Below are positions 55,035-63,679 of a DNA stretch of 64,000 nt, piece by piece. The first letter of the stretch is position 1; each line of letters opens with the position of its first letter. Position numbers and translations under genes: made by a program. The stretch comes from Nostoc sp. NIES-3756 (GTDB taxonomy: Bacteria > Cyanobacteriota > Cyanobacteriia > Cyanobacteriales > Nostocaceae): contig NZ_AP017295.1 in the NCBI RefSeq assembly GCF_001548375.1, positions 5,056,501-5,120,500 on the forward strand, in the 5' to 3' direction. Under the pieces are notes generated by a model that worked only from the letters and a program-made list of their open reading frames with translations, was not told the origin of the DNA and made no database searches.

Positions 55035-55037
55035 ACA

Positions 55038-56894
55038 TCACCAAATATTCTTTAAATTTTGTTTGCGTCTAGAAATAACTAACTGATGCCTTTCCTGTTT
55101 TAAATTGTCTGCTTGCTCAGATACTTCTATTTGCACCTCAGTTTTTGGAACCTGTATTTCCTCCCTAGAAACTCTCTCTGGCAATACTTCAATTGGGTCA
55201 TCATTCTTTACATAATTCTTAGCTCTACTTTTTCTTAATTCAACAACATTAGAGTTTTTCTTAGAACCAGAACGTAAGCGTTTTTGTTCTGCTTGTCTTC
55301 TTTCTTTCTTTTCCTGTTTACGCTCTTTTACAAGCTCCTTACGCTTACCTAATGCTAATAGAGCATCATAATTAGAATGCTCTCTACGAGCCTTGCTACG
55401 CTCCTTATTAAGACTTTTCAATTCTTCTATACTCAATTCTTGGGTATCCATGTTTACTGCATGAACGTACCCTAAGAAATCTCCTATGTCATCATTTGCA
55501 TCACAACTGTAGACATATAATGTCAGAATATGGTCTGGGTCATATCTCAGTGTCACATATTCACCTTTGTAAGCCCTGAGTGATTCTCCTCGATAAATCA
55601 GGTTCTCGAACTGGATAGAACCATGAGCTTGAACAACCCGTTGAGTTTCTTTCATTAAACAAATATCCAATTCTCGCTCATCTAAAGGCTCAGGTAGTTT
55701 TCCTCCCATTCCCTTGAACCATCTTTCAAATCTTGTCTCGCGGGGATCTTTGGGATAAGGTTCATGATTATAAATGTCACAAAAGAAACTAGCCAAAATC
55801 TTGTCTATATCCTGTATGCCCAAACAAGCTTCTTTTTCTGCGTTTTCAGGGCGTTCCTGAACATTAGATCCTGTGTAACCAGGTAAGTCTTTGAGAACTT
55901 GAGTATTAATCGTTTTAAAAATCCGTTCTACAATACCACCTTGGTTTGGGCGATCGCGCAATTCGCATTGAAATCGCAGTTTCTTGCCGATGGCTTTGAG
56001 ATGTTTAGAGCGAAAATCTTTGCCGCCATCAGTGAAAAAGTATTGAAAAGGAGGGCCATAACCCCAAGGTTTACTCAATTCATAATCATGGGGATACTGC
56101 TTGGGTAATATAGAATGTCTTAAAGCAAGAGCCACTTCAGCAGACCCAGGTTGTTTTATCCATAAGTGGAAACCTAAAACACAACTGGAGAAAGTATCAA
56201 CAACAGTAGTTAACCAAGGTCGCTCAGGTAATAACACACCGTTACTATCAACTATCCGAATATCCAGTTCTGTATGGTCACATTGAATAATTTGGTTGCT
56301 AAACTCAGCTTTTAGTTGCTTGCCATCTCGTGTTTCCACCGTCAACCAAGATCCAGAACCTGGATTTCTAATTTTTTTCTTCCGTTTTTGTTGCTCAATT
56401 AACGGATTTAAAATTCGGTAGACAGTAGCCGGATGAGGATAGTCTCCATGTTCAAGCCCAAGGTCAACGATCGCGTGGCGCTTTACCTCACGAACTACAG
56501 ATGCTGGCGACATTGGATGTTTTTCTTTTAGGCTATTTTCGTAAATTGTTTTTATATATTGTTGCCAGTATTCGCTAACTCGATGTTTGCCCTTGTCACA
56601 GCGTTGTACTCCGGCTGTCTCATTTAATCTGTCTCCATTGTATTCTTTGAGAAGACGCTCCACCTGCCGAGTAGAAACACCAAGAGTGTCTGCAACTGCC
56701 TGTTTTCTCTGAGACTTAATCTGTCGATTCGGTGATTCAGCAAGCCATTGGATGAGATTAAATTTGAGTTTCTGGCTATCTGAGGATTCCAGAATAATGT
56801 GTAATGGATCGACCACAAAATTACTTTCACTAAGGAAAATAGCTTCTGTAATTTGTGTCAATTCTCCGGTTAATCCAAATTCTTTGTCTGGCAT
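55038..56894 (-). CDS. tnsB: DDE transposase TnsB
   Basis: The 618-residue protein has N-terminal helix-turn-helix DNA-binding domains (about 45-160, with VADTLGVSTRQVERLLKEYN). The RNase-H-fold catalytic core has the DDE triad at D206 (QCDHTELD), D289 (FFTDGGKDF) and E323 (GGIVERIFK). A beta-barrel follows, then a long basic tail (KERKQEKKERRQAEQKR) whose end binds TnsC. It joins transposon 3' ends to the target. Without TnsA only 3' nicking occurs, so cointegrates are expected. It starts about 270 bp from the transposon end. Confidence 0.97.
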   Translation of the reverse strand: MPDKEFGLTGELTQITEAIFLSESNFVVDPLHIILESSDSQKLKFNLIQWLAESPNRQIKSQRKQAVADTLGVSTRQVERLLKEYNGDRLNETAGVQRCDKGKHRVSEYWQQYIKTIYENSLKEKHPMSPASVVREVKRHAIVDLGLEHGDYPHPATVYRILNPLIEQQKRKKKIRNPGSGSWLTVETRDGKQLKAEFSNQIIQCDHTELDIRIVDSNGVLLPERPWLTTVVDTFSSCVLGFHLWIKQPGSAEVALALRHSILPKQYPHDYELSKPWGYGPPFQYFFTDGGKDFRSKHLKAIGKKLRFQCELRDRPNQGGIVERIFKTINTQVLKDLPGYTGSNVQERPENAEKEACLGIQDIDKILASFFCDIYNHEPYPKDPRETRFERWFKGMGGKLPEPLDERELDICLMKETQRVVQAHGSIQFENLIYRGESLRAYKGEYVTLRYDPDHILTLYVYSCDANDDIGDFLGYVHAVNMDTQELSIEELKSLNKERSKARREHSNYDALLALGKRKELVKERKQEKKERRQAEQKRLRSGSKKNSNVVELRKSRAKNYVKNDDPIEVLPERVSREEIQVPKTEVQIEVSEQADNLKQERHQLVISRRKQNLKNIW

Positions 56895-56951
56895 TTAAGC
56901 GAGGAGAATGTAGTTATTGGTAGTATTAATGTACCATTAACTGAAGAAAAT

Positions 56952-57167
56952 GCGACATTGAATTTGCAATGTGACAAAATTTAGATTAACGACATTAATT
57001 TGCGAGCTTTAATGTTAGCGACATACAATGTGCGAAGTCAGGAATTTAACGTTTTTAATTAACAATTTCCTGAAAGCTTTATACGATAAGCGTTTTAGAT
57101 GCTCAAGATGCTAATGTCGTCTAATGTCGTTGTTTGCAAATTGCGACATATAATGTGCGAATGTACA
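56952..57167. repeat. tnsB-side transposon end with TnsB-type repeats
   Basis: The terminus is TGTACA (57167-57162, minus strand). Inverted relative to the other end, repeats lie at 57160-57143, 57035-57018, 57006-56989 and 56968-56952, consensus TCGCANATTNNATGTCG. A fifth degenerate copy is near 57,122-57,140. The first 25 bases match the other end at 24 positions. Confidence 0.92.
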
Positions 57168-57172
57168 ATATG
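57168..57172. repeat. Target-site duplication ATATG, right copy
   Basis: Exact copy of 34844-34848. Its last two bases (TG) are also the first two bases of a second transposon-like terminus that continues at 57171. Confidence 0.95.
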
Positions 57173-57290
57173 TACTTTAAATAATTATTGTCAGTTTTAA
57201 AGAATTATTGTCCATTTGACAGTGCTAAACGCATAATTTACGTATTTCCTAGCTTTCAGCCATCAATCCAGTTTTAAAGAATTATTGTCC
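57171..57290 (+). mobile_element. Orphan end of a second Tn7-like/CAST-like element
   Basis: TGTACTTTAAATAATTATTG opens at 57171 like a Tn7-family end. Three repeats follow at 57174-57192, 57194-57213 and 57271-57290, consensus TTTTAAAGAATTATTGTCC. They share the AATTxxTGTC core with the CAST repeats but differ elsewhere, so a different TnsB would be involved. No transposase or matching opposite end was found in the window. Confidence 0.65.
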
Positions 57291-57613
57291 AAAACTTCAG
57301 AAACAACTAGGCGATATGCACTACAGTTGGCTCCACGCGAAATTGAAGGGGTGCGGCGGTCTTTTTTGGTGATGGCGAAGCAAGAACAGATAACCTTGTA
57401 GACTTATCCTTACTTATTCTGTGTTTTTTCCGTCTTCGCGTAGTTGAGTTTTGTTAGTTAACTAGAGCTTGAATTACTTATTTGCACCCCGATACCACAG
57501 AAAAACTAAGTTGTTGCTCAAAAATTCACCCAAGCCAAGAAATTGTGTAAAGCTATAGACAAAGAAGCGAAAAATTCATAACTGCATCATTTTTCATTTA
57601 TTTAGGTACAAAT
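57291..57613. other. Intergenic region beyond the orphan end
   Basis: 323 bp with no open frame of coding character. A C/G-rich patch (GGGGTGCGGCGGTC near 57,348) and an AT-rich leader before the 62-aa gene are visible. Nothing else recognised. Confidence 0.35.
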
Positions 57614-57802
57614 ATGCCTTCAATTACTTACAATCGCACTGACAGCCAGCAACCGCAAAATGTTATTATCAATGGTTATGTGATCCGTCCAGGATTACAT
57701 ATTCTTAGTCACGAGCAGATTCGGTTAGTCCGCGAACAAATACAGCAAAATTCTCAGCTTGAGTATTTTGTTAGTCAAGGTGTCATTAAATTAAGTGGTT
57801 AA
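57614..57802 (+). CDS. Small 62-aa protein, paralogue of the 58,001 gene
   Basis: Sequence begins MPSITYNRTDSQQPQNVIIN, then VIRPGLHILSHEQIRLVREQ and ends FVSQGVIKLSG. It aligns with the neighbouring convergent gene (YxxTxxxxPxNxxIxGxxxxPGxxxxSxEQ pattern). The layout is a short beta-rich start with a helical end. I recognise no family. Confidence 0.6.
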   Translation: MPSITYNRTDSQQPQNVIINGYVIRPGLHILSHEQIRLVREQIQQNSQLEYFVSQGVIKLSG

Positions 57803-58000
57803 TCACCTTGTGATGTTCTCTATCTTTAACTCTGTTGTATAAAAAGAGTGTAAGGTAAGAAGTATTTCAGGTCATAGTGGCAGTTTCTTTTACACCTGCC
57901 AAGTGTTCTACTTCAGGTGCAGTTGCAAGTGTAAAAGCTCCACAAGAAAGTTTTTTGTGTGAAGAAGCGGCTTTTTTCTAGAGTTTCTATTGTATGTAAA

Positions 58001-58189
58001 TTATTCTTGAATAATCAGAATTTTCTGTTCCAAATAATGCTGAAGCAATCGATCACTCTTAATAAGCTGCCGTATTTCAGTTAGCTGTTCGCCACTAATT
58101 TCAGTTATTCCAGGTACAAAACATATTCCTGAAATAAGTATGTTAGGAGGAAGATATTTTCCTGTTTGTTTATACTTTACTGTTGCCAC
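58001..58189 (-). CDS. Small 62-aa protein, paralogue of the 57,614 gene
   Basis: Begins MATVKYKQTGKYLPPNILIS and contains FVPGITEISGEQLTEIRQLI, ending LEQKILIIQE. It has the same length and pattern as the 57,614 product but is divergent in sequence and convergent in orientation. Function unknown. The 198-bp gap between the two holds an inverted repeat (TTTTACACCTGCCAAGTG ... GCAGTTGCAAGTGTAAAAG). Confidence 0.6.
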   Translation of the reverse strand: MATVKYKQTGKYLPPNILISGICFVPGITEISGEQLTEIRQLIKSDRLLQHYLEQKILIIQE

Positions 58190-58644
58190 ATGCTCACCTT
58201 TTTAATATTTTCTGTTAGGGCATTACTACAGACAATTACCCCCTACTCAATCGTATAACTAATTATCAAGATAGATACGATTAGATAGTCTTACGCTCAT
58301 AAAATGTATAGATTTAGATGGATCAGATGCTAAGTGTGGTTAATTACATATTCAAAAATAACTCTCGACTATCTAAGCATAACATTATCCAAAAGTAAGT
58401 CATGAGTAAATATCAGTCAATTATCGTCTAGAATCCTTATGTACAATGAGGTTTCATAAACAGTTATCAACCCATCAACCCTATTAAATCTTCATATTTG
58501 ACACTGAAACTTTTGTTTTCTCTGCTTGCAGCTAATACACTGATAGGGGTGTAATTGTATTGATTGATTAATTCTTTCATCAAAATTAGGCACAAACAAG
58601 GAAACTGTGCAAATATAAAGAAAAGCTTAAGAGGTTAGAGACTC
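58190..58644. other. Intergenic region, 455 bp
   Basis: AT-rich, no recognised RNA or coding frame. A TGTACA near 58,439 was considered as a transposon end but has no accompanying repeats. Confidence 0.35.
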
Positions 58645-58881
58645 ATGATCACTACAAAAATGATGCAACAGCTTTGGGCTGTAATCGAGTCTACTAATGT
58701 CGGCATCCTACTTCAGTTTGATGATGTAGCTTTGGTACAATTGCTTCTCCAGAAATTAAATAATAAGCACGAAGTTGATATACAGGCAGATACTAGCCTT
58801 AACACTTACATAACATCTAAACTACCTTTAATTCGAGACACTGCGGAGAGCAGATTCTCGTTTGAGGCAGAAAATCACTAA
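58645..58881 (+). CDS. Small hypothetical protein, 78 aa
   Basis: MITTKMMQQLWAVIESTNVG opens a helical protein with FDDVALVQLLLQKLNNKHEV and YITSKLPLIRDTAESR. The style (QLWxVIExT...LLQxDD..LVQ.LL) is known from other small cyanobacterial proteins, but I can give no function. It follows AAGAGGTTAGAG as ribosome-binding region. It overlaps the upstream alternative start of the next gene. Confidence 0.65.
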   Translation: MITTKMMQQLWAVIESTNVGILLQFDDVALVQLLLQKLNNKHEVDIQADTSLNTYITSKLPLIRDTAESRFSFEAENH

Positions 58882-58906
58882 ATACAAAAAAATTCCTGAA
58901 TTAAAT

Positions 58907-59182
58907 ATGATAAATCACTGGCTAGGTATTGCCCTTGTAGCTTATCTAATTGGAGCAGCGATTGAAGGGATCAGCACCGCCAGTCAGCTATTTCATTCTT
59001 TGCCCGAAATCATCAATGATATAAAATCTCACTCATCAAAGCCTGATAATCAACTTGAAAATAACTGGCGTGTTTTTGTTGTCCTTGCCTCTGTCAGTGC
59101 TTGTGGGGCTTGCATTTGGCCTTGTCGTTTGCTACACCGTTTAATTAAAACAATAGGGGTATCTGAAGACTCGCAGGATTAA
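58907..59182 (+). CDS. Small two-span membrane protein, 91 aa
   Basis: From the ATG at 58907 (MINHWLGIALVAYLIGAAIE) the protein has two hydrophobic segments (about 3-20 and 50-72), with the charged loop NDIKSHSSKPDNQLENN between them and CGACIWPCRLLHRLI after the second. A longer version starts at 58862, overlapping the previous gene by 20 bp. No family recognised. It is probably cotranscribed with the preceding gene. Confidence 0.6.
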   Translation: MINHWLGIALVAYLIGAAIEGISTASQLFHSLPEIINDIKSHSSKPDNQLENNWRVFVVLASVSACGACIWPCRLLHRLIKTIGVSEDSQD

Positions 59183-59337
59183 AGTATGCTTGGCTGATTG
59201 AGCAATATCAATACTAATTCATATAAATAAGATTGCATATTAATTGCCTTGTGATTAACTAATTAACATCTAAAGCTTTTGGTAAGTTATGGGTTATGCC
59301 TAACTCACCCTACACAACACTGAACTGACAAATAAAA

Positions 59338-59362
59338 AACTCCATCCAAAATGGACGGAGTT
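59338..59362 (-). terminator. Terminator hairpin
   Basis: Stem AACTCCATCC / GGACGGAGTT (one mismatch) with an AAAAT loop. On the minus strand it is followed by TTTTTTATTT, so it ends the secreted-protein gene at 59,423. Confidence 0.75.
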
Positions 59363-59422
59363 GTGCTGTTAATCATCAGTTCAGAATTAGGACTCAAGCC
59401 CTGACTACCAACCTTCAATTAT

Positions 59423-60079
59423 TTATGCTTTTTTCGTAGGTGCATTAGTAACTCGTGCATCTACAACTGCTTGGGAAACATTGGGAATAAACCAATTGAC
59501 TTGATCAGATTTCACTACTTGAGTTCCAGCTTGATTAAATTCAACTGCGCTAGTATCAGGATTTGTCTTTAGAACTAAGTTAGTACCATTAGGAACTTTG
59601 ATGACAACGCCACCAGTCAATTCTTGACCTTGACCATCGGAGTTGATAGCTACAGCATTGACATCGCTAGGTAAATAAACACCTTTACAATTCCATCTAT
59701 CCTCGGTAGTCTGACTATCACCTAAGAAGTACAATGCCGCACCATTAGAGTATTCATCCTCATCCAAATTTGGTTCTGGACCATAAATAGCTAGAGTTTT
59801 ACCTGTTTGATTAGTGCATTGTCCCCAGTCAATACCTGACTCAAAAGCATATTTTTGAAACTCTAACTCATTAATTTTTTGCTCAATTTGTTCTGGGGTG
59901 TAATCTTCGATTTGAGCTTGTTTCTCTTTAGCTTTTTTTAAACTTTTTAATTGTTCCGTCAGTGTAATGTAATCAGGATTTTTGCTAATTTTTGGGCGGT
60001 CTGCTAATGAAGCAGGTTGAACAAATATCAAGCTTGTTAAGAAGACTGCTAGTACCAGAAAGTATTTAAAAGCTTTCAT
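59423..60079 (-). CDS. Exported hypothetical protein, 218 aa
   Basis: A signal peptide (MKAFKYFLVLAVFLTSLIFV, cleavage after about SLA at residue 26) precedes a helical charged segment (YITLTEQLKSLKKAKEKQAQ) and a beta-rich domain with WGQCTNQTGKTLAIYGPEPN and RWNCKGVYLPSDVNAVAIN. The two Cys may form a disulfide. I recognise no family. The ATG at 60079 is chosen over 60136 because it begins the signal peptide. It should act in the periplasm or outside. Confidence 0.75.
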   Translation of the reverse strand: MKAFKYFLVLAVFLTSLIFVQPASLADRPKISKNPDYITLTEQLKSLKKAKEKQAQIEDYTPEQIEQKINELEFQKYAFESGIDWGQCTNQTGKTLAIYGPEPNLDEDEYSNGAALYFLGDSQTTEDRWNCKGVYLPSDVNAVAINSDGQGQELTGGVVIKVPNGTNLVLKTNPDTSAVEFNQAGTQVVKSDQVNWFIPNVSQAVVDARVTNAPTKKA

Positions 60080-60706
60080 GTTTGCGTTCCAACTTTTTAC
60101 GAATTGCAGATTATGGCTATTTAGGATTGTTGTCAATATTATAACTAACTCATACTTTTTAAAATTTACAATAATACTACTATGTTAGCGTCTCTAAATA
60201 TCGATTTTTATTTTACATTACCATTGGAATTTAAAATTTACAACAATATTAAGTTAACTATATTTTATACAAAATTAATTTAAGTATTGAGAGTGGTAAA
60301 GTCTTTTTAATCTATATTTATCAATGTTTCCAGCAATAGAATAACTTAAACGCTCTTATTCTTATCGTCTTGTGTGCGTATTTTTTGTGACTAATATAGG
60401 AACAGAATTATTATGTTGATTTATTAAAAGAAATTCTACTTAATGTCGATAAGTTTTACGGATTTTAAAATTTTTAAGAAAAAATTAAATTTGATTTTTT
60501 ACTCATACTTGATTGTAGAAAATACATAGGGTAGGATGAAATCTGTCTGAGGAAATATAACTAAATAAACAGGTGTCCTAATGGTAGATATATAGATATC
60601 TGCAAGTAGTAAAGAGGGGATCGCTTGCCAGGGTAATTTGAAAGTAGTATTAAAATTCCCCGAACTCTATCGATATATGTGCCATTTCTCAACCTAAAAC
60701 CTAGTA
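60080..60706. other. AT-rich intergenic region, about 630 bp
   Basis: Divergent gap between the exported protein and the APC permease. It should hold both promoters. No hairpin, RNA gene or credible small frame was recognised. The 87-codon minus-strand frame at 60,561-60,824 overlaps the permease and is not credible. Confidence 0.4.
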
Positions 60707-62164
60707 ATGAAAAAAGAGATATCATCCCATCAGAGTCTTCATGGATTAAAGCCAAATTGTCTTTCTTTTGCTGAAGTTTTAGCTCAATCTTTTGCTGTAA
60801 TTGCACCAACAACAATACCAGCATCTAATATTGGTTTAATTGTGGCACTTGCTGGAAATGGCACTTGGTTAAGTTGTTTGATTGGCTTGATAGGACTGTT
60901 ATTTGTCAGCATCAATATCAACCAATTTGCTAGCCGTTCAGCATCTCCTGGGTCACTCTACACATACATCACAAAAGGCTTAGGCCCAACAGCCGGAGTA
61001 GTTTGTGGCTGGAGTTTAGTTTTGGCTTATCTATTCACGGGAATGTCAGTTCTGTGTGGTTTTGCCAATTTTAGCGGTATATTGATTGGTCATTTAGGCA
61101 TTCATCCCTCCAGCATTACTTTACTAGCTATTGGTGCGGGTATCTCTTGGTATGCAGCCTATAAAGATATTCAACTTTCCGCCGTTGCTATGTTGTGGAT
61201 TGAGGGATTGACAATTTCACTCATAGCTATTTTGTGCATCATTATCTGGGCGCATCAAGGTTTTGCTTTAGATATGTCTCAATTGACCTTAGCCAACACA
61301 AACCCAGGTAGTATTGCCACTGGACTAGTTTTAGTAATGTTTGCTTTCTCTGGTTTTGAAAGTGCCACCTCTTTGGGTGATGAAGCTAAAAAACCTTTAA
61401 AAACCATTCCTAGAGCCGTTATGGGTAGCGTTGTCCTAGCTGGCTTATTCTATGTGGGAACAACTTATATAGAAGTATTGGGTTTTCAAAATACTGGCAT
61501 ATCTATAACCGATACAGAACAACCTCTGGGCTTTCTTTCGCAGCGTTTAGGGCTTGGTTGGTTGGGTGAGTTAGTGGCTTTTGGAGCCTTATTTAGCTTC
61601 TTTAGTTGTGTTCTGGGTAGTATAAATCCGGCGGCAAGAATATTCTTTTTGATGGCGCGTCATGGTTTGTTTCACTCTAAGTTGGGTGCAGCGCACTCAG
61701 CAAATAAAACACCCCACGTTGCAGTGACGTTGTGTTCAATGATTGCTTTTTTAGTCCCTACAGTAATGTCCCTATTCAATATCAAACTCTTTGAGAGTAT
61801 GGGTTATTTAGGGGCAATTGCTAGCTACGGTTTTCTGACTGTATATGTTTTGATTTCTGTTGCTGCACCTGTCTATCTATACAAAATCAAACAATTGCGA
61901 TCGCCTGATGTTCTCTTTTCAGTTCTGGGTGTCGGCTTTATGATAATGCCTATTTTGGGTAGTGTCGGTATTCCTGGAAGTACGCTTTTTCCTATTCCAG
62001 AAGCTCCCTACAACAGTTTTCCCTACATTTTCTTGCTCTACATAGCTGCTACTTGTGGATGGTTCATTATCAAAAAATCACGCTCTCCCCATCTGGTAGT
62101 AGGAATGCACCAAGCAATCGAAGAAATTCACGCAAAATTTAGCGATAACCGCAAACTTCCTTAA
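60707..62164 (+). CDS. APC-family amino acid permease
   Basis: A 485-residue transporter with about twelve membrane spans. The unwound helix-1 motif is AVIAPTTIPASNIGLIVALAG; helix 6 contains FAFSGFESATSLGDEAKKPLKTIPRAV, the APC signature. Such permeases exchange or import amino acids or polyamines. The substrate cannot be derived. The stop lies 19 bp before the CadD-like gene, so an operon is probable. Confidence 0.9.
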   Translation: MKKEISSHQSLHGLKPNCLSFAEVLAQSFAVIAPTTIPASNIGLIVALAGNGTWLSCLIGLIGLLFVSININQFASRSASPGSLYTYITKGLGPTAGVVCGWSLVLAYLFTGMSVLCGFANFSGILIGHLGIHPSSITLLAIGAGISWYAAYKDIQLSAVAMLWIEGLTISLIAILCIIIWAHQGFALDMSQLTLANTNPGSIATGLVLVMFAFSGFESATSLGDEAKKPLKTIPRAVMGSVVLAGLFYVGTTYIEVLGFQNTGISITDTEQPLGFLSQRLGLGWLGELVAFGALFSFFSCVLGSINPAARIFFLMARHGLFHSKLGAAHSANKTPHVAVTLCSMIAFLVPTVMSLFNIKLFESMGYLGAIASYGFLTVYVLISVAAPVYLYKIKQLRSPDVLFSVLGVGFMIMPILGSVGIPGSTLFPIPEAPYNSFPYIFLLYIAATCGWFIIKKSRSPHLVVGMHQAIEEIHAKFSDNRKLP

Positions 62165-62183
62165 TCAACAGTCAACATTAATT

Positions 62184-62825
62184 ATGAGTGGATTAGTCTC
62201 TGCAATCAGTACTGGTGTATTCGCCTTCAGTGCCACTAATATAGATGATTTATTCATCCTGACCTTATTTTTCTCCCAGGTAAATACTCAGTTTCGTCGT
62301 TGGCATATTATAGCTGGTCAGTATTTAGGGTTTACCGCATTGGTGCTGGCGAGTATTCCTGGTTTTTTTGGCGGTTTAATTTTACCCCGACCGTGGATAG
62401 GACTATTTGGTTTATTACCAATAGCTATCGGCATCAAGTGTTTGTTGGATAGAGATACAGACAAATCATCAACAGATGACATTCCTACACCACAAAATCA
62501 ATTTCTCAATTTGCAAATCTATAGCGTAGCAGCAATCACTTTTGCCAACGGTACTGACAATATTAGTATTTATGTACCCTTGTTTGCTAGTAGTAGTTGG
62601 GAGAGTTTAGTAGTTATTTTAGGGGTCTTTTTTACCTTTGTTGGTTTGTTGTGCTTTTTAGCTTACCAAATAACTAATCGAAGTGCGATCGCTGACCTCT
62701 TAACTCGTTACGGCAATCAGTTCATGCCATTTGTGTTGATGGGATTAGGTGTATTTATAGTTTTAGATAGTGGTAGTTTGACTTTGTTCAATTTATTAAA
62801 TGAAGAAATATCGCCTTTATTTTAA
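62184..62825 (+). CDS. CadD-type cadmium resistance transporter
   Basis: The 213-residue membrane protein shows the family pattern AFSATNIDDLFILTLFFSQV at the N-terminus and YSVAAITFANGTDNISIYVPLFA in the second half, the two homologous acidic motifs of the CadD/LysE-like fold. About six spans. The family effluxes Cd2+ or related ions; cation choice is not verified here. Its end overlaps the earliest start of the next gene. Confidence 0.85.
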   Translation: MSGLVSAISTGVFAFSATNIDDLFILTLFFSQVNTQFRRWHIIAGQYLGFTALVLASIPGFFGGLILPRPWIGLFGLLPIAIGIKCLLDRDTDKSSTDDIPTPQNQFLNLQIYSVAAITFANGTDNISIYVPLFASSSWESLVVILGVFFTFVGLLCFLAYQITNRSAIADLLTRYGNQFMPFVLMGLGVFIVLDSGSLTLFNLLNEEISPLF

Positions 62826-62841
62826 ATCAGGGGTAAGCAAA

Positions 62842-63678
62842 TTGAATATATTAGAATTTTCTCTACTAGTGTGGCTTGGCTCATTTAGCGCTGGTTTTGT
62901 GGGTGCGCTAACTGGGTTAGGGGGTGGAGTTGTCATTGTCCCTTTATTAACTTCTATCTTTGGTGTTGATATTAGATATGCTGTTGGCGCTTCTTTGGTA
63001 TCTGTAATTGCCACTTCTTTAGGTGCAGCATCTACATATATTAAGAAAGGCTATGCAAATCTGCGATTGGGAATGTTTTTAGAGGTTGCCACAACAATTG
63101 GTGCGATCGCTGGCGCGATTATTGCTACATTTGTCTCAGTCAAAGCCTTAACTATTGTATTGGCGATCGTTCTGATCTACTCTGCCTATCTTTCGCAACG
63201 ACCCAGACATGAGCAAATAGAGGATGATATCGCAGATCCCGTCGCTAACTACCTCCAACTCAATAGCACCTACCCAACTCCTGACGGGTTAATGCCTTAT
63301 CAAGTCCATGCAGTTCCCGCCGGATTTAGTGTCATGTTAATAGCTGGTGTTCTGTCTGGTTTACTCGGTATCGGTTCGGGAGGCTTCAAAGTCCTAGCAA
63401 TGGATCAAGCCATGCGTCTACCTTTTAAAGTTTCTACTACTACCAGCAACTTTATGATTGGTGTAACAGCCGCCGCATCAGCTGGAGTTTATTTAGCTAG
63501 GGGTTACATCGATCCTGGTCTATCAATGCCTGTGATGTTGGGTGTCTTACCCGGTGCTTTTTTGGGTGCGAGAGTTTTGATAGGTGCTAAAACACAGATT
63601 TTGAGAATAATTTTCAGTCTGGTATTAGTGGTAATGGCTTTAAAGATGGTTTACAACAGTCTAATAGGAGGGCTGTAA
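62842..63678 (+). CDS. TauE/SafE-family anion transporter, full length
   Basis: About 278 residues with eight spans in two halves. The signature FSAGFVGALTGLGGGVVIVPLLTSIFGVDIRYAVGASLVSVIATS is in the first half and LSGLLGIGSGGFKVLAMDQAMRLP in the second. Family members export sulfite, sulfoacetate or similar anions. The TTG at 62842 has CAGGGG eight bases upstream; an ATG at 62800 would overlap cadD by 26 bp. It is followed immediately by a DUF1634 gene, its usual partner. Confidence 0.88.
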   Translation: MNILEFSLLVWLGSFSAGFVGALTGLGGGVVIVPLLTSIFGVDIRYAVGASLVSVIATSLGAASTYIKKGYANLRLGMFLEVATTIGAIAGAIIATFVSVKALTIVLAIVLIYSAYLSQRPRHEQIEDDIADPVANYLQLNSTYPTPDGLMPYQVHAVPAGFSVMLIAGVLSGLLGIGSGGFKVLAMDQAMRLPFKVSTTTSNFMIGVTAAASAGVYLARGYIDPGLSMPVMLGVLPGAFLGARVLIGAKTQILRIIFSLVLVVMALKMVYNSLIGGL

Positions 63679-63679
63679 A

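Larger units (their letters stand above)
34849..57167. mobile_element. Complete type V-K CRISPR-associated transposon (CAST), 22,319 bp
   Basis: The element is bounded by matching ends (TGTACATTCGCACATTAT at one side and, inverted, TGTACATTCGCACATTAT at the other) and a perfect ATATG duplication. It holds tnsB, tnsC, tniQ, cas12k, tracrRNA, a CRISPR array, a homing guide and about 15 kb of cargo. No tnsA is present, so insertion through cointegrates is expected. Cas12k and TniQ appear close to those of the Anabaena cylindrica CAST (from memory, not computed). All core genes are full length, so the element may be active. Confidence 0.97.

Noticed and set aside
58439..58444. TGTACA near 58,439 as the opposite end of the second transposon-like element
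   Set aside because: No TnsB-type repeats adjoin it and no duplication matching the flank at the tRNA was found; the hexamer alone is weak evidence.
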